The notes: generated from the letters alone by a model not told the origin. 64,000 nt of DNA from Ciceribacter sp. L1K22 (GCF_017599385.1 NZ_JAGFPK010000001.1:1056177-1120176); one strand, 5' to 3'. Shown: positions 38,517 to 48,130, numbered from the stretch's first letter. Made by a program: numbers and translations.

Positions 38517-41429
38517 TCAGGCACGCTTCATGAGCGGGAAGCGTTCCTTCAGCAAACGAAGAATGGAGTCGGCGCCGACGGGCGCGCCGAACAGATAGCT
38601 CTGGCCGTAGGCACAGCCCATCTTCATCAACTCCTCGCCATCTTCCTCGCTCTCGATACCCTCCGCGATGACATCCATCTCCATGCCGGATGCCATGGCA
38701 ATGATCGAGCGCAGCAAAACCGCCCGCTTGGGGCTGGGGTCGTTGACGAGCGCCTTGTCGAGCTTGATCGTGTCGAAGGAGAAACGCGTCAGATAGGAGA
38801 GGGATGAGAAGCCGGTGCCGAAATCATCCAGCGCAAGACTGATACCGGTGCTTTTCAGTTTGTCGAGAACGAGCCGCGCCTGCTCTGGATTTTCCATCAC
38901 AACCGACTCGGTGAGCTCCAGCCTGATCCGCTTTGGGTCGCACTGGGTCTTTGCCAGCATCGCCCTCACATCATTGTAGAGGTCCGTGCTGATGAGCTGC
39001 GCGCTCGACAGGTTGACGGAGACGAAGATCGGCGCATCCCCTACCGCCTTCTCCCACTCCGAAAGGTCGGCGGTCGCTCGCTCCAGGGCAAACATTCCGA
39101 GCGGTTCGATAAGGTCCGACATCTCCGCGATCGGCACGAATTCCGTTGGAGGAATACTGCCGCGGCGAGGATGGTCCCAGCGCATCAGTGCCTCGAAACC
39201 GGCGATCTCGCCGTCGGAAAGCCTGACGATCGGCTGGTAGGCCATCGACAGCTCCCGACGCTCGATGGCACGACGCAGGTCGGTCTCGATCTGGAGACGG
39301 TCGGTGCCGGCGGTGCGGAAGGCCGGGCGGAAGGGCTCGACGCGGTTGCCCCCGGCGCGCTTAGCGCGGTACATGGCAAGTTCCGCGTCGTTCAACAGGC
39401 TCGACGCGCTCTCCTGTTGGTCGACCCAGGACACGAGGCCGATCGACGCCGTCAGCACGATCTCCCGATTGCCGAAATTGATCGGCACCATGATGGCCTT
39501 CGAGATCGCATCGGCGAAATCGGCCACCTTTGCGGGATCCCGCTCGGAAAGAAGGATCAGGCCGAATTGATCGCCAGTCAGCCGGGCGAGCGTGTCCTGT
39601 GGCTTCAGAAGACGCCGCAGGCGGCGCGTCAGCGCGATCAGGATGTTATCACCGGCGGCGATGCCAAGGCTGTCGTTCACCTGTTTATAGCGGTCGATAT
39701 CGATCGCCATCACCGTCGGGCGCACCACATCGCCGCCGGGCGCCAGCGCCAGAGCTGATTGCAAGCGGTCGAGAAACACCTCGCGGTTCGGCAAGCCGGT
39801 GAGGTTGTCATGGATCGCGTCCGCCAGAAGACGGTCGATGGAATTCTTCTGCTCGGTCGTGTCGATGATCGTCCCGACGCAGCGGATCACTTCGCCGTTG
39901 GAGCCGATCACGGGCCGGGCGCGGATTTTCAGCCAGTGGAAGTGACCGTCCTCCGCGCGAATTCGGAATTCATGGCTCAGTCGTCCCTTGCGATGCTCGA
40001 GCAAGACATCGAGCGTGGCGCGAAACCGATCGCGATCGTCGGGGTGGAGCCTCGGCAGCCAATTGCGGGCCGGTCCGTGCATCGAGCCGGGAGCAAGACC
40101 GAGCGCGACCGAGACGTCCGGACTGGTTACAACGCGATCACGCGCGACGTCCCAGTCCCAGACGGTATCGCCTGACCCCGTAAGCGCCAGCGATTGCCGT
40201 TCCAGGTCCGAAAACAGCCCCTGCTGATAGGCGCCGCCCGCGAACGCGTGTTGCATCACCGTGAAGCCGATCAGCAGGACGATCAGGACAAGGCCGCCAC
40301 CCAGCGCCGGCTGGATGATGTCGTTGTCGAGCTGGCCGGTCACGGCCAGCCAGCTGCCGAACAGCCAGACGAGGATCAGGGCCCATGTCGGAACCAGAAG
40401 GATGGCGCGGTCGTACCGGTTGAAGCCGAGATAGACGATCAGGATGATGCCGGCCGTTGCGGTGAGCGCGAATGAGAGACGCGCGATGCCGGAGGCGATC
40501 GACGGATCGTATATGGCCACGCCGAAGAGCAGACCGAGGCCGAGCACCCAGGCGAAGGTCGCGTAGCCCAGGTTCACGTGCCAGCGATTGAGGTTCAGAT
40601 AGGTGAACAGGAAAATGACGAGGCTGGACGCCAGCGCCACTTCGGCGCCCGCTCGCCATATCCTCTGATCCGAGGCGGTGATCGTGATCAGTTTCTCGAT
40701 GAAGCCGAAGTCGACGCAGATATAGGCGAGCACCGCCCACGCAAGCGCCGCCGCCGCCGGCAGCATCGATGTCCCCTTGACCACGAACAGGATCGTCAGG
40801 AACACCGCCAGAAGACCGGCGATGCCGAGCACGATGCCGCGATAGAGCGTGAAGGCGTTGACGGTGTCCTTGTAGACGTCCGGTTCCCAGAGATAGATCT
40901 GAGGCAGGTTGGGCGTGGCAAGCTCCGCCACGAAGGTGATCACTGAACCCGGGTTCAGCGTGATCCGGAAAACGTCGGCGTCGGGGCTCGACACACGGTC
41001 GAGCGCAAAGCCTTCGGACGGCGTGATGGCGATAATGCGCTGCGACCCGAGGTCCGGCCAGAACATCCGCGAGCCCGCGAGCCTGAAATGCGGTGCGACG
41101 ATGACGCGCTCCAGCTGTTCTTCCGACACATTGGCGAGCGCAAAGACCGCCCAGTCGCCCTGATGCGTCGGCGAACTCGCGCGCACCTCGATGCGGCGTC
41201 TTATGCCGTCTGCGCCGGCGGCCGTGGACACCTGAAAAGCCTCGTCCTCATTGGTGTAGATTTCGGTGGTCGCGGTCAGGTCGAGCGCCGTGTCGTCGCG
41301 GGCGATCTTCACCGGTTCGGCGGCATGGGTCGTCGCTGGAACAAGGCCGCACAGCGCCGCCATGACGACGAGGAGCATCTGGACCAGTCGCCGGAGCGGC
41401 GCCGAAGGCGGTATGAATTGGACTGTCAT
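38517..41429 (-). CDS. 7TM sensor, PAS-GGDEF(degenerate)-EAL protein
   Basis: c-di-GMP protein of 970 aa. Signal-like N-terminus, a ~140-residue periplasmic domain, seven or so helices (about 195-395) in a 7TMR-DISM-like arrangement, a PAS domain (about 410-530), then GGDEF and EAL domains. The cyclase motif is degenerate, TGDQF (618-622), while the EAL site is intact (GFEALMRW at 746-748, NLSS, ELTES, DDFGTG, KLDK, AEGIES). It should therefore be a phosphodiesterase, with the GGDEF domain at most a GTP sensor. ATG shares a base with the GNAT stop (TGATG). Confidence 0.93.
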   Translation of the reverse strand: MTVQFIPPSAPLRRLVQMLLVVMAALCGLVPATTHAAEPVKIARDDTALDLTATTEIYTNEDEAFQVSTAAGADGIRRRIEVRASSPTHQGDWAVFALANVSEEQLERVIVAPHFRLAGSRMFWPDLGSQRIIAITPSEGFALDRVSSPDADVFRITLNPGSVITFVAELATPNLPQIYLWEPDVYKDTVNAFTLYRGIVLGIAGLLAVFLTILFVVKGTSMLPAAAALAWAVLAYICVDFGFIEKLITITASDQRIWRAGAEVALASSLVIFLFTYLNLNRWHVNLGYATFAWVLGLGLLFGVAIYDPSIASGIARLSFALTATAGIILIVYLGFNRYDRAILLVPTWALILVWLFGSWLAVTGQLDNDIIQPALGGGLVLIVLLIGFTVMQHAFAGGAYQQGLFSDLERQSLALTGSGDTVWDWDVARDRVVTSPDVSVALGLAPGSMHGPARNWLPRLHPDDRDRFRATLDVLLEHRKGRLSHEFRIRAEDGHFHWLKIRARPVIGSNGEVIRCVGTIIDTTEQKNSIDRLLADAIHDNLTGLPNREVFLDRLQSALALAPGGDVVRPTVMAIDIDRYKQVNDSLGIAAGDNILIALTRRLRRLLKPQDTLARLTGDQFGLILLSERDPAKVADFADAISKAIMVPINFGNREIVLTASIGLVSWVDQQESASSLLNDAELAMYRAKRAGGNRVEPFRPAFRTAGTDRLQIETDLRRAIERRELSMAYQPIVRLSDGEIAGFEALMRWDHPRRGSIPPTEFVPIAEMSDLIEPLGMFALERATADLSEWEKAVGDAPIFVSVNLSSAQLISTDLYNDVRAMLAKTQCDPKRIRLELTESVVMENPEQARLVLDKLKSTGISLALDDFGTGFSSLSYLTRFSFDTIKLDKALVNDPSPKRAVLLRSIIAMASGMEMDVIAEGIESEEDGEELMKMGCAYGQSYLFGAPVGADSILRLLKERFPLMKRA

Positions 41430-42037
41430 CAGGTCTGCTTGTTCCCGTTCCCCTCGGCGTCCGCGAGCATGGCGTAGAGCGCGTGATCGCGCCACTGTCC
41501 GTTGATCTTCAGGTATTGCCGCAACAGGCCTTCCCGTTGGAAACCGGCACGTTCGAGCAGACGAATGCTCTTGTCGTTGTCCGGAATACAGGCTGCTTCG
41601 ATCCGGTGCAACTCAAGCCCCTTGAAGATGTAGGGAATAGCGATCCGAAGTGCGGCAAACATATGACCTTGGCCGGAATGTCGTTCGCCCATCCAGTATC
41701 CGATCATGCAGGCCTGGGCCGCACCGCGCCGGATCAGTCCGATCGTCAATCCACCTAACAGTTCTTCGTTCGGCATGGCGAATATCAGCAGGGGCACAGC
41801 CAGCCCGGAATGAAACTCCTGCTCGCTGCGGATAACGCGGGTCCGGAAACTGCGGCGCGTCAGTTCGTCGGCTCGCCATGTCGGTTCCCATGGCTGAAGA
41901 AAGCGACGGCTGCCACTGCGAAGGCTGTGCCATTGGTCGAAATCGCCGATGCGGGGCAGCCGCAAAAGATACTTTCCGTCAGTCAGTTCCGGCGTATCCG
42001 GCTGGCGGGACAGAAACCGAAAGACCGAACGTGCCAT
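41429..42037 (-). CDS. GNAT family N-acetyltransferase (RimJ/RimL-like)
   Basis: Acetyltransferase of 202 aa. RLPRIGDFDQWHSLRSGSRRFLQPWEPTW opens a RimJ-type domain. The acetyl-CoA-binding Q/R-x-x-G-x-G/A appears as RHSGQGHMFAALRIAIPYIF, and the C-terminal NDKSIRLLERAGFQREG is typical of protein N-terminal (RimJ/L) acetyltransferases. Likely target: the N-terminus of a ribosomal or other protein. ATG 42037 is chosen; coupled to the following GGDEF/EAL gene. Confidence 0.87.
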   Translation of the reverse strand: MARSVFRFLSRQPDTPELTDGKYLLRLPRIGDFDQWHSLRSGSRRFLQPWEPTWRADELTRRSFRTRVIRSEQEFHSGLAVPLLIFAMPNEELLGGLTIGLIRRGAAQACMIGYWMGERHSGQGHMFAALRIAIPYIFKGLELHRIEAACIPDNDKSIRLLERAGFQREGLLRQYLKINGQWRDHALYAMLADAEGNGNKQT

Positions 42038-42101
42038 ACAAAACCCCACGCGCCCGGCATTCACGCCGGACGGCAAACCCCATCTGCCCCCGAGGCTGCC
42101 C

Positions 42102-43403
42102 TTAGCCGGCCGCCTTGATCTTCTTGCTGCCGCCGCCGGAGCCGAGAGCCCCCAATATCTCGTCCATCGGCGCAAGCTGTTCGAGCGGTCCAATGGCCGA
42201 AAGGGTAGGGACCGTATCGAAGAACAGGCGGCCTGAAAGATCCGTCAGCCGTTCGACAGTGATCCCTTCGAGCCGCTCCATCATCTCCTGGTTGGAGATC
42301 GGGCGCCCATAGAGCATCATCTGTCGCGCGATTTGCCCCGCACGCGCCGCCGGGCTTTCCTGGCCCATAAGCAACTGCGCACGAATCTGCGCCCGCGATC
42401 GATCGATCTCCTGCTGGTCAATGGATTCCGAGGCCTTGCGCAGTTCCTCGATGATCACAGGCATCAGTTCCGGCAGGTTTTCCCCTCCGGTGGCGGCATG
42501 GATGCCGAATACGCCCGTGTCTGAAAAACCCCAGTGGAAGGCATAGACCGAATAGCAAAGGCCACGCGTCTCGCGCACTTCCTGGAAGAGGCGCGACGAC
42601 ATTCCGCCACCGAGGATGTTGGCGAGGATCTGGGAGCAATAGAAATCGCGCATGTGATAGGCGCGACCTTCGAAACCGAGCAGCAGTTGCGCATCCATGA
42701 GATCGCGCGTTTCGCGGACCTCCCCACCCGTGTAGCGGGCCGGCGCGACGGTCGGAGCGACCTCCGGTTTCGTCTGCAAAGTGGCGTAACGTTCCTCGAC
42801 TTGCCGAACGAACTTGTCGTGGTCGACGGCGCCCGCCGCCACGACGAACATCCTGTCTGTCGTATAATTGCGGGCGAGGTAGGCTCGGATCTGGTCGCTC
42901 GTAAAGCCGTTCACGGTTTCTGGCGTGCCGAGAATGGCGCGGCCGACCGTCTGGCCTGAAAAAGCGGTCTCGGAGAAACGGTCGAAGACCACGTCGTCCG
43001 GCGTGTCGTTCGCAGCGCCGATCTCCTGCAGAATGACGTGCTTCTCGCGCATCAACTCGTCTTCATCAAAGACGGAGTCCGTCAGGATGTCGGCGAGGAT
43101 GTCGACGGCCAGCGGCACGTCGTCCTTAAGGACGCGCGCATAGTAAGCCGTCGTCTCCGTCGACGTGGCGGCATTGAGCTCGCCGCCGACATTCTCGATC
43201 TGCTCGGCAATCTCGCGAGCGGTACGGCTCTTGGTGCCCTTGAAGGCCATATGCTCGAGGAGGTGAGCGATGCCATGCTCCGCCTCCGTCTCGTCGCGGG
43301 CGCCGGATTTGATCCACGTTCCCAATGCCACGCTTTCGAGGTGCGGCATGGTTTCCGTTACGACCGTCAACCCGGACGGCAGCCGGGTGCACTCAACCTT
43401 CAT
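42102..43403 (-). CDS. M16 family zinc metallopeptidase (processing-peptidase-like)
   Basis: Peptidase of 433 aa related to the mitochondrial processing peptidase beta subunit. The inverted zinc motif H-x-x-E-H is HLLEH in GIAHLLEHMAFKGTKSR, with the downstream glutamate in the ENVGGELNAATSTETTAYYA segment; the C-terminal half-domain (GEVRETRDLMDAQLLLGFEG..) is also present. No signal peptide, so cytoplasmic or peripheral. ATG 43403 is used; a GTG at 43427 would overlap the thrC stop. Second gene of thrC-M16-GNAT-GGDEF/EAL. Confidence 0.93.
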   Translation of the reverse strand: MKVECTRLPSGLTVVTETMPHLESVALGTWIKSGARDETEAEHGIAHLLEHMAFKGTKSRTAREIAEQIENVGGELNAATSTETTAYYARVLKDDVPLAVDILADILTDSVFDEDELMREKHVILQEIGAANDTPDDVVFDRFSETAFSGQTVGRAILGTPETVNGFTSDQIRAYLARNYTTDRMFVVAAGAVDHDKFVRQVEERYATLQTKPEVAPTVAPARYTGGEVRETRDLMDAQLLLGFEGRAYHMRDFYCSQILANILGGGMSSRLFQEVRETRGLCYSVYAFHWGFSDTGVFGIHAATGGENLPELMPVIIEELRKASESIDQQEIDRSRAQIRAQLLMGQESPAARAGQIARQMMLYGRPISNQEMMERLEGITVERLTDLSGRLFFDTVPTLSAIGPLEQLAPMDEILGALGSGGGSKKIKAAG

Positions 43404-43423
43404 GTTCCGTCTTTCTGCGTCTC

Positions 43424-44821
43424 TCACGATCGGACGCGGGCATGTTCACCGACAAAGGTTTCGACGGCTTTAAGCTCCGCATCCAGGACTGTGAAACGCT
43501 CCTCCCTGTCCATAAGATCCCCGAGCCACGTCGGAAGCGCCGGATCGATCCCGCTTGCGGTCTTAACCGCCTTGGGGAATTTGGCCGGGTGCGCCGTGGC
43601 CAGGATGACCATCGGAGTATTGGGCTTTTCGTGCTTCTTGGCAACATGCACGCCGCACGCCGTGTGCGGGTCGAGCAGATAACCGGTCTCCGACAGCGTC
43701 TCGCGGATGGTCTCGGCGACCTGCTTTTCCGTGGCGCGTCCCGCCCGGAAATCCTTCTTGATCGCCTTCAGGGCATGATCCTTGATCTCAAAACCACCGG
43801 ACTGCTTGAGGCTCTCCATCGCCGCCCGGACCGCCGCTGGCTCGCGGTCATACGCCTCGAACAACAGGCGTTCGAAGTTGGAAGATATCTGGATGTCCAT
43901 CGACGGTGAGGTGGTTGCCTTGACCCCCTTCATCTCGTAGCGCCCGGTCTTGAGCGTACGCGCCAGAATGTCGTTGTCGTTGGTCGCGATCACGAGCTTG
44001 TCGATCGGCAGGCCCATCTGCTTGGCGACGTAGCCTGCGAAGATATCGCCGAAGTTACCCGTCGGCACGGTGAAGGACACCTTCCGATCCGGGCTTCCAA
44101 GCGAGATGGCGGCGGTGAAGTAGTAGACCACCTGCGCCATGATGCGGGCCCAGTTGATCGAGTTTACGCCGGAAATCTTCATCGAGTCGCGGAACGCCAC
44201 GTCGTTGAACATGGCCTTCACCAGGTTCTGGCAGTCATCGAAATTACCCTTCAGCGCAAGCGCATGCACGTTCTCCGCCTTGGAGGTCGTCATCTGCCGC
44301 TGCTGGACCGGCGATACCTTCTCGTGCGGAAAGAGAATGAAGACATCGGTGCGTTCCCGGCCCGCGAAGGCGTCAATCGCCGCGCCGCCCGTATCGCCGG
44401 AGGTCGCTCCGACGATGGTCGCCCGTTCGCCGCGCTCGGCAAGCACATGGTCCATCAGTCGCGCCAGCAACTGCATCGCCACATCCTTGAACGCGAGCGT
44501 CGTGCCGTGGAAAAGCTCCAGCACGAAAGTGTTCGCGCCGGTCTGGACCAGCGGCGCGATGGCCGGATGCCGGAAGGTGGCATAGGCCTCGTCGATCATC
44601 CGCCGGAAATCCGCTTTCTCGATCTCGCCGTCGGTGAAGGGGTAGAGAACCTCGAAGGCGATGTCTTGGTAGCTTTTCCCACGAAGCGCCCGGATGTCCT
44701 TCTTCTTCAGGTGTGGCCACTGCTTTGGAAGATAAAGGCCGCCGTCGCGCGCAAGCCCGGCGAGCAAGGCGTCGCAGAAACCGAGGCTCGGGGCTTCACC
44801 CCGGGTGGAGATGTATTCCAT
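43424..44821 (-). CDS. thrC: Threonine synthase
   Basis: PLP enzyme (465 aa) converting O-phosphohomoserine to threonine. The N-terminus MEYISTRGEAPSLGFCDALLAGLARDGGLYLP is typical. The PLP lysine lies in ELFHGTTLAFKDVAMQLLARLMDH; SGDTGGAAIDAF and VPTGNFGDIFAGY are cofactor-binding loops. ATG 44821 is the correct start although the frame stays open 81 more codons upstream. First gene of a four-gene run. ThrB, making its substrate, is at 34478-35443. Confidence 0.96.
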   Translation of the reverse strand: MEYISTRGEAPSLGFCDALLAGLARDGGLYLPKQWPHLKKKDIRALRGKSYQDIAFEVLYPFTDGEIEKADFRRMIDEAYATFRHPAIAPLVQTGANTFVLELFHGTTLAFKDVAMQLLARLMDHVLAERGERATIVGATSGDTGGAAIDAFAGRERTDVFILFPHEKVSPVQQRQMTTSKAENVHALALKGNFDDCQNLVKAMFNDVAFRDSMKISGVNSINWARIMAQVVYYFTAAISLGSPDRKVSFTVPTGNFGDIFAGYVAKQMGLPIDKLVIATNDNDILARTLKTGRYEMKGVKATTSPSMDIQISSNFERLLFEAYDREPAAVRAAMESLKQSGGFEIKDHALKAIKKDFRAGRATEKQVAETIRETLSETGYLLDPHTACGVHVAKKHEKPNTPMVILATAHPAKFPKAVKTASGIDPALPTWLGDLMDREERFTVLDAELKAVETFVGEHARVRS

Positions 44822-45142
44822 GGCGGTTATCCTTGGTCTTTGAGGGCGGTCTCGTTCGGTAGGGCCAAGCTTAACGTCGCAGTGCGCCGCCCGGTTGCCT
44901 TTTTGCGTCTGTGGCGACCGTCTGCCTTCGTTTCGGGCAAAGTCACCCGTCGCTTGTCGAGGGACGGGTTGCTGCGCTTGTGGCTGCGGTGTGCTGAAAA
45001 TTCTGCCAAAACGCGGGGAACCCAATCGATTTTTGAATGCGCCGCTGATATAGACCATCGACAATGGTCATGAAAAGGCCTCTGTCGACGCGGATGTGAA
45101 GTATGCGCGGCAGTGTGGCGGAATGCGGAAGGTTGAGTAGTC
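44822..45142. other. Non-coding interval upstream of thrC
   Basis: 321 nt between divergent genes, holding the thrC promoter (left) and the lipoprotein promoter (right). I looked for a threonine leader peptide with Thr/Ile-rich codons and did not find one. A small inverted repeat GACCAT/ATGGTC with a 5-nt spacer sits at 45053-45069. Confidence 0.5.
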
Positions 45143-45694
45143 GTGTTGGTCAAAGTGACGCGTGGACTGTTTGTCGTTTCCCTCGTGGCGGGCCTTTCCG
45201 CCTGCAACACGAGCAATCCAACAAGTGGCCTCGACGTTGCGGGAACTCAACAGCAACCCGCCGCAGCTCCTGTCGTACAGGGCGTGTGCCCCTCGATCGC
45301 GCTGCGTGATGGTACAGCCTCGTTCCGCACCTATGCCAAGGGCGGCAAGGATGATCCGTCGAAGGTCGTCTACCAGGCGTCACTCGCCGAAACCACGCGA
45401 GCCTGCACGCGCAATGACGCTGGCCAGCTCAGCATCAAGGTCATGGTGCAGGGCCGCCTCGTCGCGGGGCCGCAGGGCAAGGCCGGATCGCTGTCGATGC
45501 CGATCCGCGTCGCGGTCGTCGATAGCGGCAATGTTCTCTATTCCGAACTGACCAAGTTCGAGGCCTCGCTAACCGATCCGGCGACACCCGCCCAATTCGT
45601 CTTCACCAAGGACGTCACCGGTATATCCGGTGAGGTCAGTGGTCTCACGCAGGTCTTCGTCGGCTTCGACGAAGGCCCCTACAATACCAAGTAA
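45143..45694 (+). CDS. Predicted lipoprotein of unknown function
   Basis: Lipoprotein of 183 aa. GTG 45143 (alternatives TTG 45146, GTG 45155) opens a signal peptide ending in the lipobox GLSAC. The mature region has LRDGTASFRTYAKGGKDDPSKVVYQASLAETTRACTRND and ends QVFVGFDEGPYNTK; several beta strands are likely. The family is conserved in rhizobia but not characterised. Followed by a stem-loop and then a lipid-kinase gene. Confidence 0.72.
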   Translation: MLVKVTRGLFVVSLVAGLSACNTSNPTSGLDVAGTQQQPAAAPVVQGVCPSIALRDGTASFRTYAKGGKDDPSKVVYQASLAETTRACTRNDAGQLSIKVMVQGRLVAGPQGKAGSLSMPIRVAVVDSGNVLYSELTKFEASLTDPATPAQFVFTKDVTGISGEVSGLTQVFVGFDEGPYNTK

Positions 45695-45701
45695 GCAGTC
45701 G

Positions 45702-45721
45702 CCCGGCCGGTAACGGCCGGG
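45702..45721 (+). terminator. Stem-loop after the lipoprotein gene
   Basis: 8-bp stem CCCGGCCG/CGGCCGGG with a GTAA loop. Only a weak T-rich tail follows, so it may be a leaky terminator between the lipoprotein and lipid-kinase genes. Confidence 0.5.
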
Positions 45722-45754
45722 TTCAGTTGAAATGAACGCGGTGCGGGGGCCTGC

Positions 45755-46663
45755 GTGAAAATTGCAATCATCCGGAATCCGGCTGCCGGCGGACGCGGCG
45801 GTCGGACCCTATTCACATCTTTCGTTCAAGCTTTTCGGACTCTTTATTCCGACGTCGACGTCTTTGAGACGGCAGTTGACGCAGGTCCGGCGCTGTTGGC
45901 TCGGCGGCTCGCCGACAAGGGCACGGACCTCGTGATAGCCGCTGGCGGCGACGGAACGGTCAACGGGGTCATCGAGGGGGTGCTGACGTCGTCGCGTCCC
46001 CAAACCCAGATTTCGGTTATGCCGCTCGGCAGCGGGTGTGACTATATCCGCAATTTCAAGACGGTTGACGGACCGCTCGCCCTGGCATCCGCGATCGCCG
46101 CGGCGCCTGTGCGGAAGGTCGATGCAGGGCGTCTGGTTCTCGACGACGGAACGGTCCGGCATTTCGCGAACGTCGCAAGCGCCGGCGTGTCCGCGATGGT
46201 CGCGCACTCCGTCAACGGCCCGGCAACACGTCGCTTCATGCCAAAAGCACTGAGATTCCCCTTCCATTCGGTGCGGGAGATCCTGCGATACCGTCCGCAA
46301 TCTTTCCGGGTGACCGTGGATGGCGAGGCGATCCACGACGGGCCTGTCACTGCGGCAGCCATCGCCAACGGTGGCTGGTTTGGAGGCGGCATGCATCTGA
46401 TGCCTGCAGCCGATCTGTCAGATGGCTGGCTCGACGTCGCGATACTGCGCGCCGGCTCACGTCTTGATGTGCTGGAGATTTTGAAGCGGCTCTATTCAGG
46501 AACGCACATCGATCATCCGCTGGTCCAGACTGCCCGCGGCAGGAGCATCCACATCAAGGCAATCGAAGGGAACCCGTTGCCGGTGGAGATCGACGGCGAG
46601 ACGCAGACGTTCCGATCGATGCGAGCAGAGCTTTTGCCAGGTGCGCTGAATATCAGGCTCTAG
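45755..46663 (+). CDS. Diacylglycerol/lipid kinase family protein (YegS-like)
   Basis: Kinase of 302 aa with the DAGK catalytic domain: IIRNPAAGGRGG at the N-terminus, the nucleotide-binding AAGGDGTVNGV (GGDGT), and VMPLGSGCDYIRNF, then a C-terminal beta-domain. Phosphorylates a lipid such as diacylglycerol or phosphatidylglycerol, or possibly a sphingoid base. GTG 45755 follows GGGGG. Convergent with the HAD gene, with 3 nt between the stops. Confidence 0.88.
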   Translation: MKIAIIRNPAAGGRGGRTLFTSFVQAFRTLYSDVDVFETAVDAGPALLARRLADKGTDLVIAAGGDGTVNGVIEGVLTSSRPQTQISVMPLGSGCDYIRNFKTVDGPLALASAIAAAPVRKVDAGRLVLDDGTVRHFANVASAGVSAMVAHSVNGPATRRFMPKALRFPFHSVREILRYRPQSFRVTVDGEAIHDGPVTAAAIANGGWFGGGMHLMPAADLSDGWLDVAILRAGSRLDVLEILKRLYSGTHIDHPLVQTARGRSIHIKAIEGNPLPVEIDGETQTFRSMRAELLPGALNIRL

Positions 46664-46666
46664 CGG

Positions 46667-47356
46667 TCAGAGCGCACCTTCCCACTGGCCGAGTGCGGCG
46701 ATCACCGCCGGCAGGTCCACCATGCGGGAGATGACGGTGTCGGCCCCTGCGTCAGTCAGGCGATCGGCATGGGAAGGGTAAGTGTGCGAGGCGCCGGTAA
46801 AGCCGATCACACGCATGCCTGCGGCCCGCGCGGCGTGCACGCCATGCACGGAGTCCTCAACCACGATGCACTTCTCCGGCTTGACGCCGAACTGGGCGGC
46901 ACCGTGCAGGAAGATGTCGGGTTTCGGCTTGACGCGATCGGCGCCGAGGTCCTTGGCGGAATAGATATGCGGCGCGAACGCGTTATAGAGACCAACCTTG
47001 TTTAGCATCATCTCCAGCCGATGCGCGCTGGAATTCGAGCAGATGCAGCGCGGCCCCGGAATGCGCGAGAGCGCATAGACGACGCCCTCGATGATCTTCA
47101 CGTCGCGAGCAAGCCGCTGGTCGAGAATGGTTTCCGACTTGTCGATCAGCGAGGCCGAGAGCGGGATGTCGATCTCGCGCTCGATGGTGAGCAGGATGTT
47201 CTTCCAGGTCATGCCGGCGAAGCGCTCGCCCATCTCTTCGACCGAAATCGGATAGCCGGCATCCGTCAGGAGTTTCGATTCCACCTTCGCCGCGATGATC
47301 TCGGAATCGACGAGCACGCCGTCGCAATCGAAGAGTGTCAGTTCGAAACCGCTCAT
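46667..47356 (-). CDS. HAD family phosphatase (subfamily IA)
   Basis: Haloacid-dehalogenase-fold phosphatase of 229 aa, like sugar-phosphate phosphatases YieH/GpH. Motif I is LFDCDGVLVDSE (D-x-D nucleophile), motif II is CSNSSAHRLE, motif III's lysine is in VKPKPDIFLHGA and motif IV is CIVVEDSVHGV. Substrate unknown. ATG 47356 was chosen; GTG 47398 would extend it by 14 residues. Confidence 0.88.
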   Translation of the reverse strand: MSGFELTLFDCDGVLVDSEIIAAKVESKLLTDAGYPISVEEMGERFAGMTWKNILLTIEREIDIPLSASLIDKSETILDQRLARDVKIIEGVVYALSRIPGPRCICSNSSAHRLEMMLNKVGLYNAFAPHIYSAKDLGADRVKPKPDIFLHGAAQFGVKPEKCIVVEDSVHGVHAARAAGMRVIGFTGASHTYPSHADRLTDAGADTVISRMVDLPAVIAALGQWEGAL

Positions 47357-47443
47357 GGGGGAGTGTCCTGTCGGAAGTCGCTGGAAAGGCCGCTCCACTA
47401 CACCAAGGTGACGTAGAGGACAACCCGAAGGCCCGGTTGGCTG

Positions 47444-48130
47444 CTATTCCGGCAGCGGAAAGCTCAGGATAAACCGCCGCTCACCCTCGGGCGTGAACTC
47501 GATAATCCTGCTTTCCGGCAGGCGCCGCGCCTGTCCGGTTTCGATGAGATGGTCAAGCAGCGCCTTTCCGACTGTACCCGCGAGATGGACGCGACGCTCG
47601 CTCCAGTCCAGGCAGGCGCGGCAAAGGGGCCGTCGGGATGCTTTTAATGCGCCGACGTCGATGCCGAATGCGGCAAGGCGGCGTTCTCCGGTGTCCGTCA
47701 GGATGGGGTGATCCTCATCGCCTGCCACGGCGCCATCCGCTCTCAGACTGTCGAGCATCCGCACACCGTAGTCTCCGGCCAGGTGATCGTAGCAGATCCT
47801 GGCTTTTCTCAGCGCCGGTTCACGCGGGCCGGTGCGATGGCGCAAATGGCCTCGACTCGCCGCGAAGCCGATCAGGCTCTCGATCATCGCGCCCACCGTC
47901 TCGTCCGCGTAGGAAAAATAGCGATGCCGACCCTGGCTGCGCTGTCGGATCAGGCCGCCGGCCTCGAGCTTGGAGAGATGCGAACTCGCCGTCTGCGCTG
48001 TGATCCCGGCCGCCGTGGCGAGTTCCGTCGCCGTCAGCGCACGACCGCTCATCAGCGCCAGCAGCATGTTGGCGCGGGCGGGGTCGCCGATCAGCGAGGC
48101 GATGCGGGCTATGTCTGGTCCTTCTGCCAT
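47444..48130 (-). CDS. ArsR-type winged-helix transcriptional regulator
   Basis: Regulator of 228 aa. The N-terminal ArsR winged helix covers about 8-80: SLIGDPARANMLLALMSGRALTATELA, recognition helix TAQTASSHLSKLEAGGLI and wing RSQGRHRYFSYAD. The C-terminal ~130 residues are an extension with cysteines in RPLCRACLDWSERRVHLAGTVGKALLDHL, a ligand or zinc domain typical of longer ArsR proteins. It faces the NIPSNAP/ABM genes across a 132-nt region carrying a strong palindrome, and is probably their repressor. Confidence 0.85.
   Translation of the reverse strand: MAEGPDIARIASLIGDPARANMLLALMSGRALTATELATAAGITAQTASSHLSKLEAGGLIRQRSQGRHRYFSYADETVGAMIESLIGFAASRGHLRHRTGPREPALRKARICYDHLAGDYGVRMLDSLRADGAVAGDEDHPILTDTGERRLAAFGIDVGALKASRRPLCRACLDWSERRVHLAGTVGKALLDHLIETGQARRLPESRIIEFTPEGERRFILSFPLPE

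Noticed and set aside
44822-45064. 81-codon in-frame extension upstream of thrC
   Set aside because: Threonine synthase homologues begin at MEYISTRG; the extension has no ribosome-binding site and an Arg/Gln/Pro-rich translation. I also looked here for a thr attenuator leader and saw none.
45053-45069. GACCAT/ATGGTC inverted repeat as an operator
   Set aside because: Only 6-bp arms in a GC-rich spacer, with no matching copy nearby; chance cannot be excluded.
47380-47420. tRNA-like 3' end in GCTCCACTACACCA
   Set aside because: No matching acceptor, D-arm or anticodon arm upstream; it is the 5' region of the HAD gene read on the other strand.
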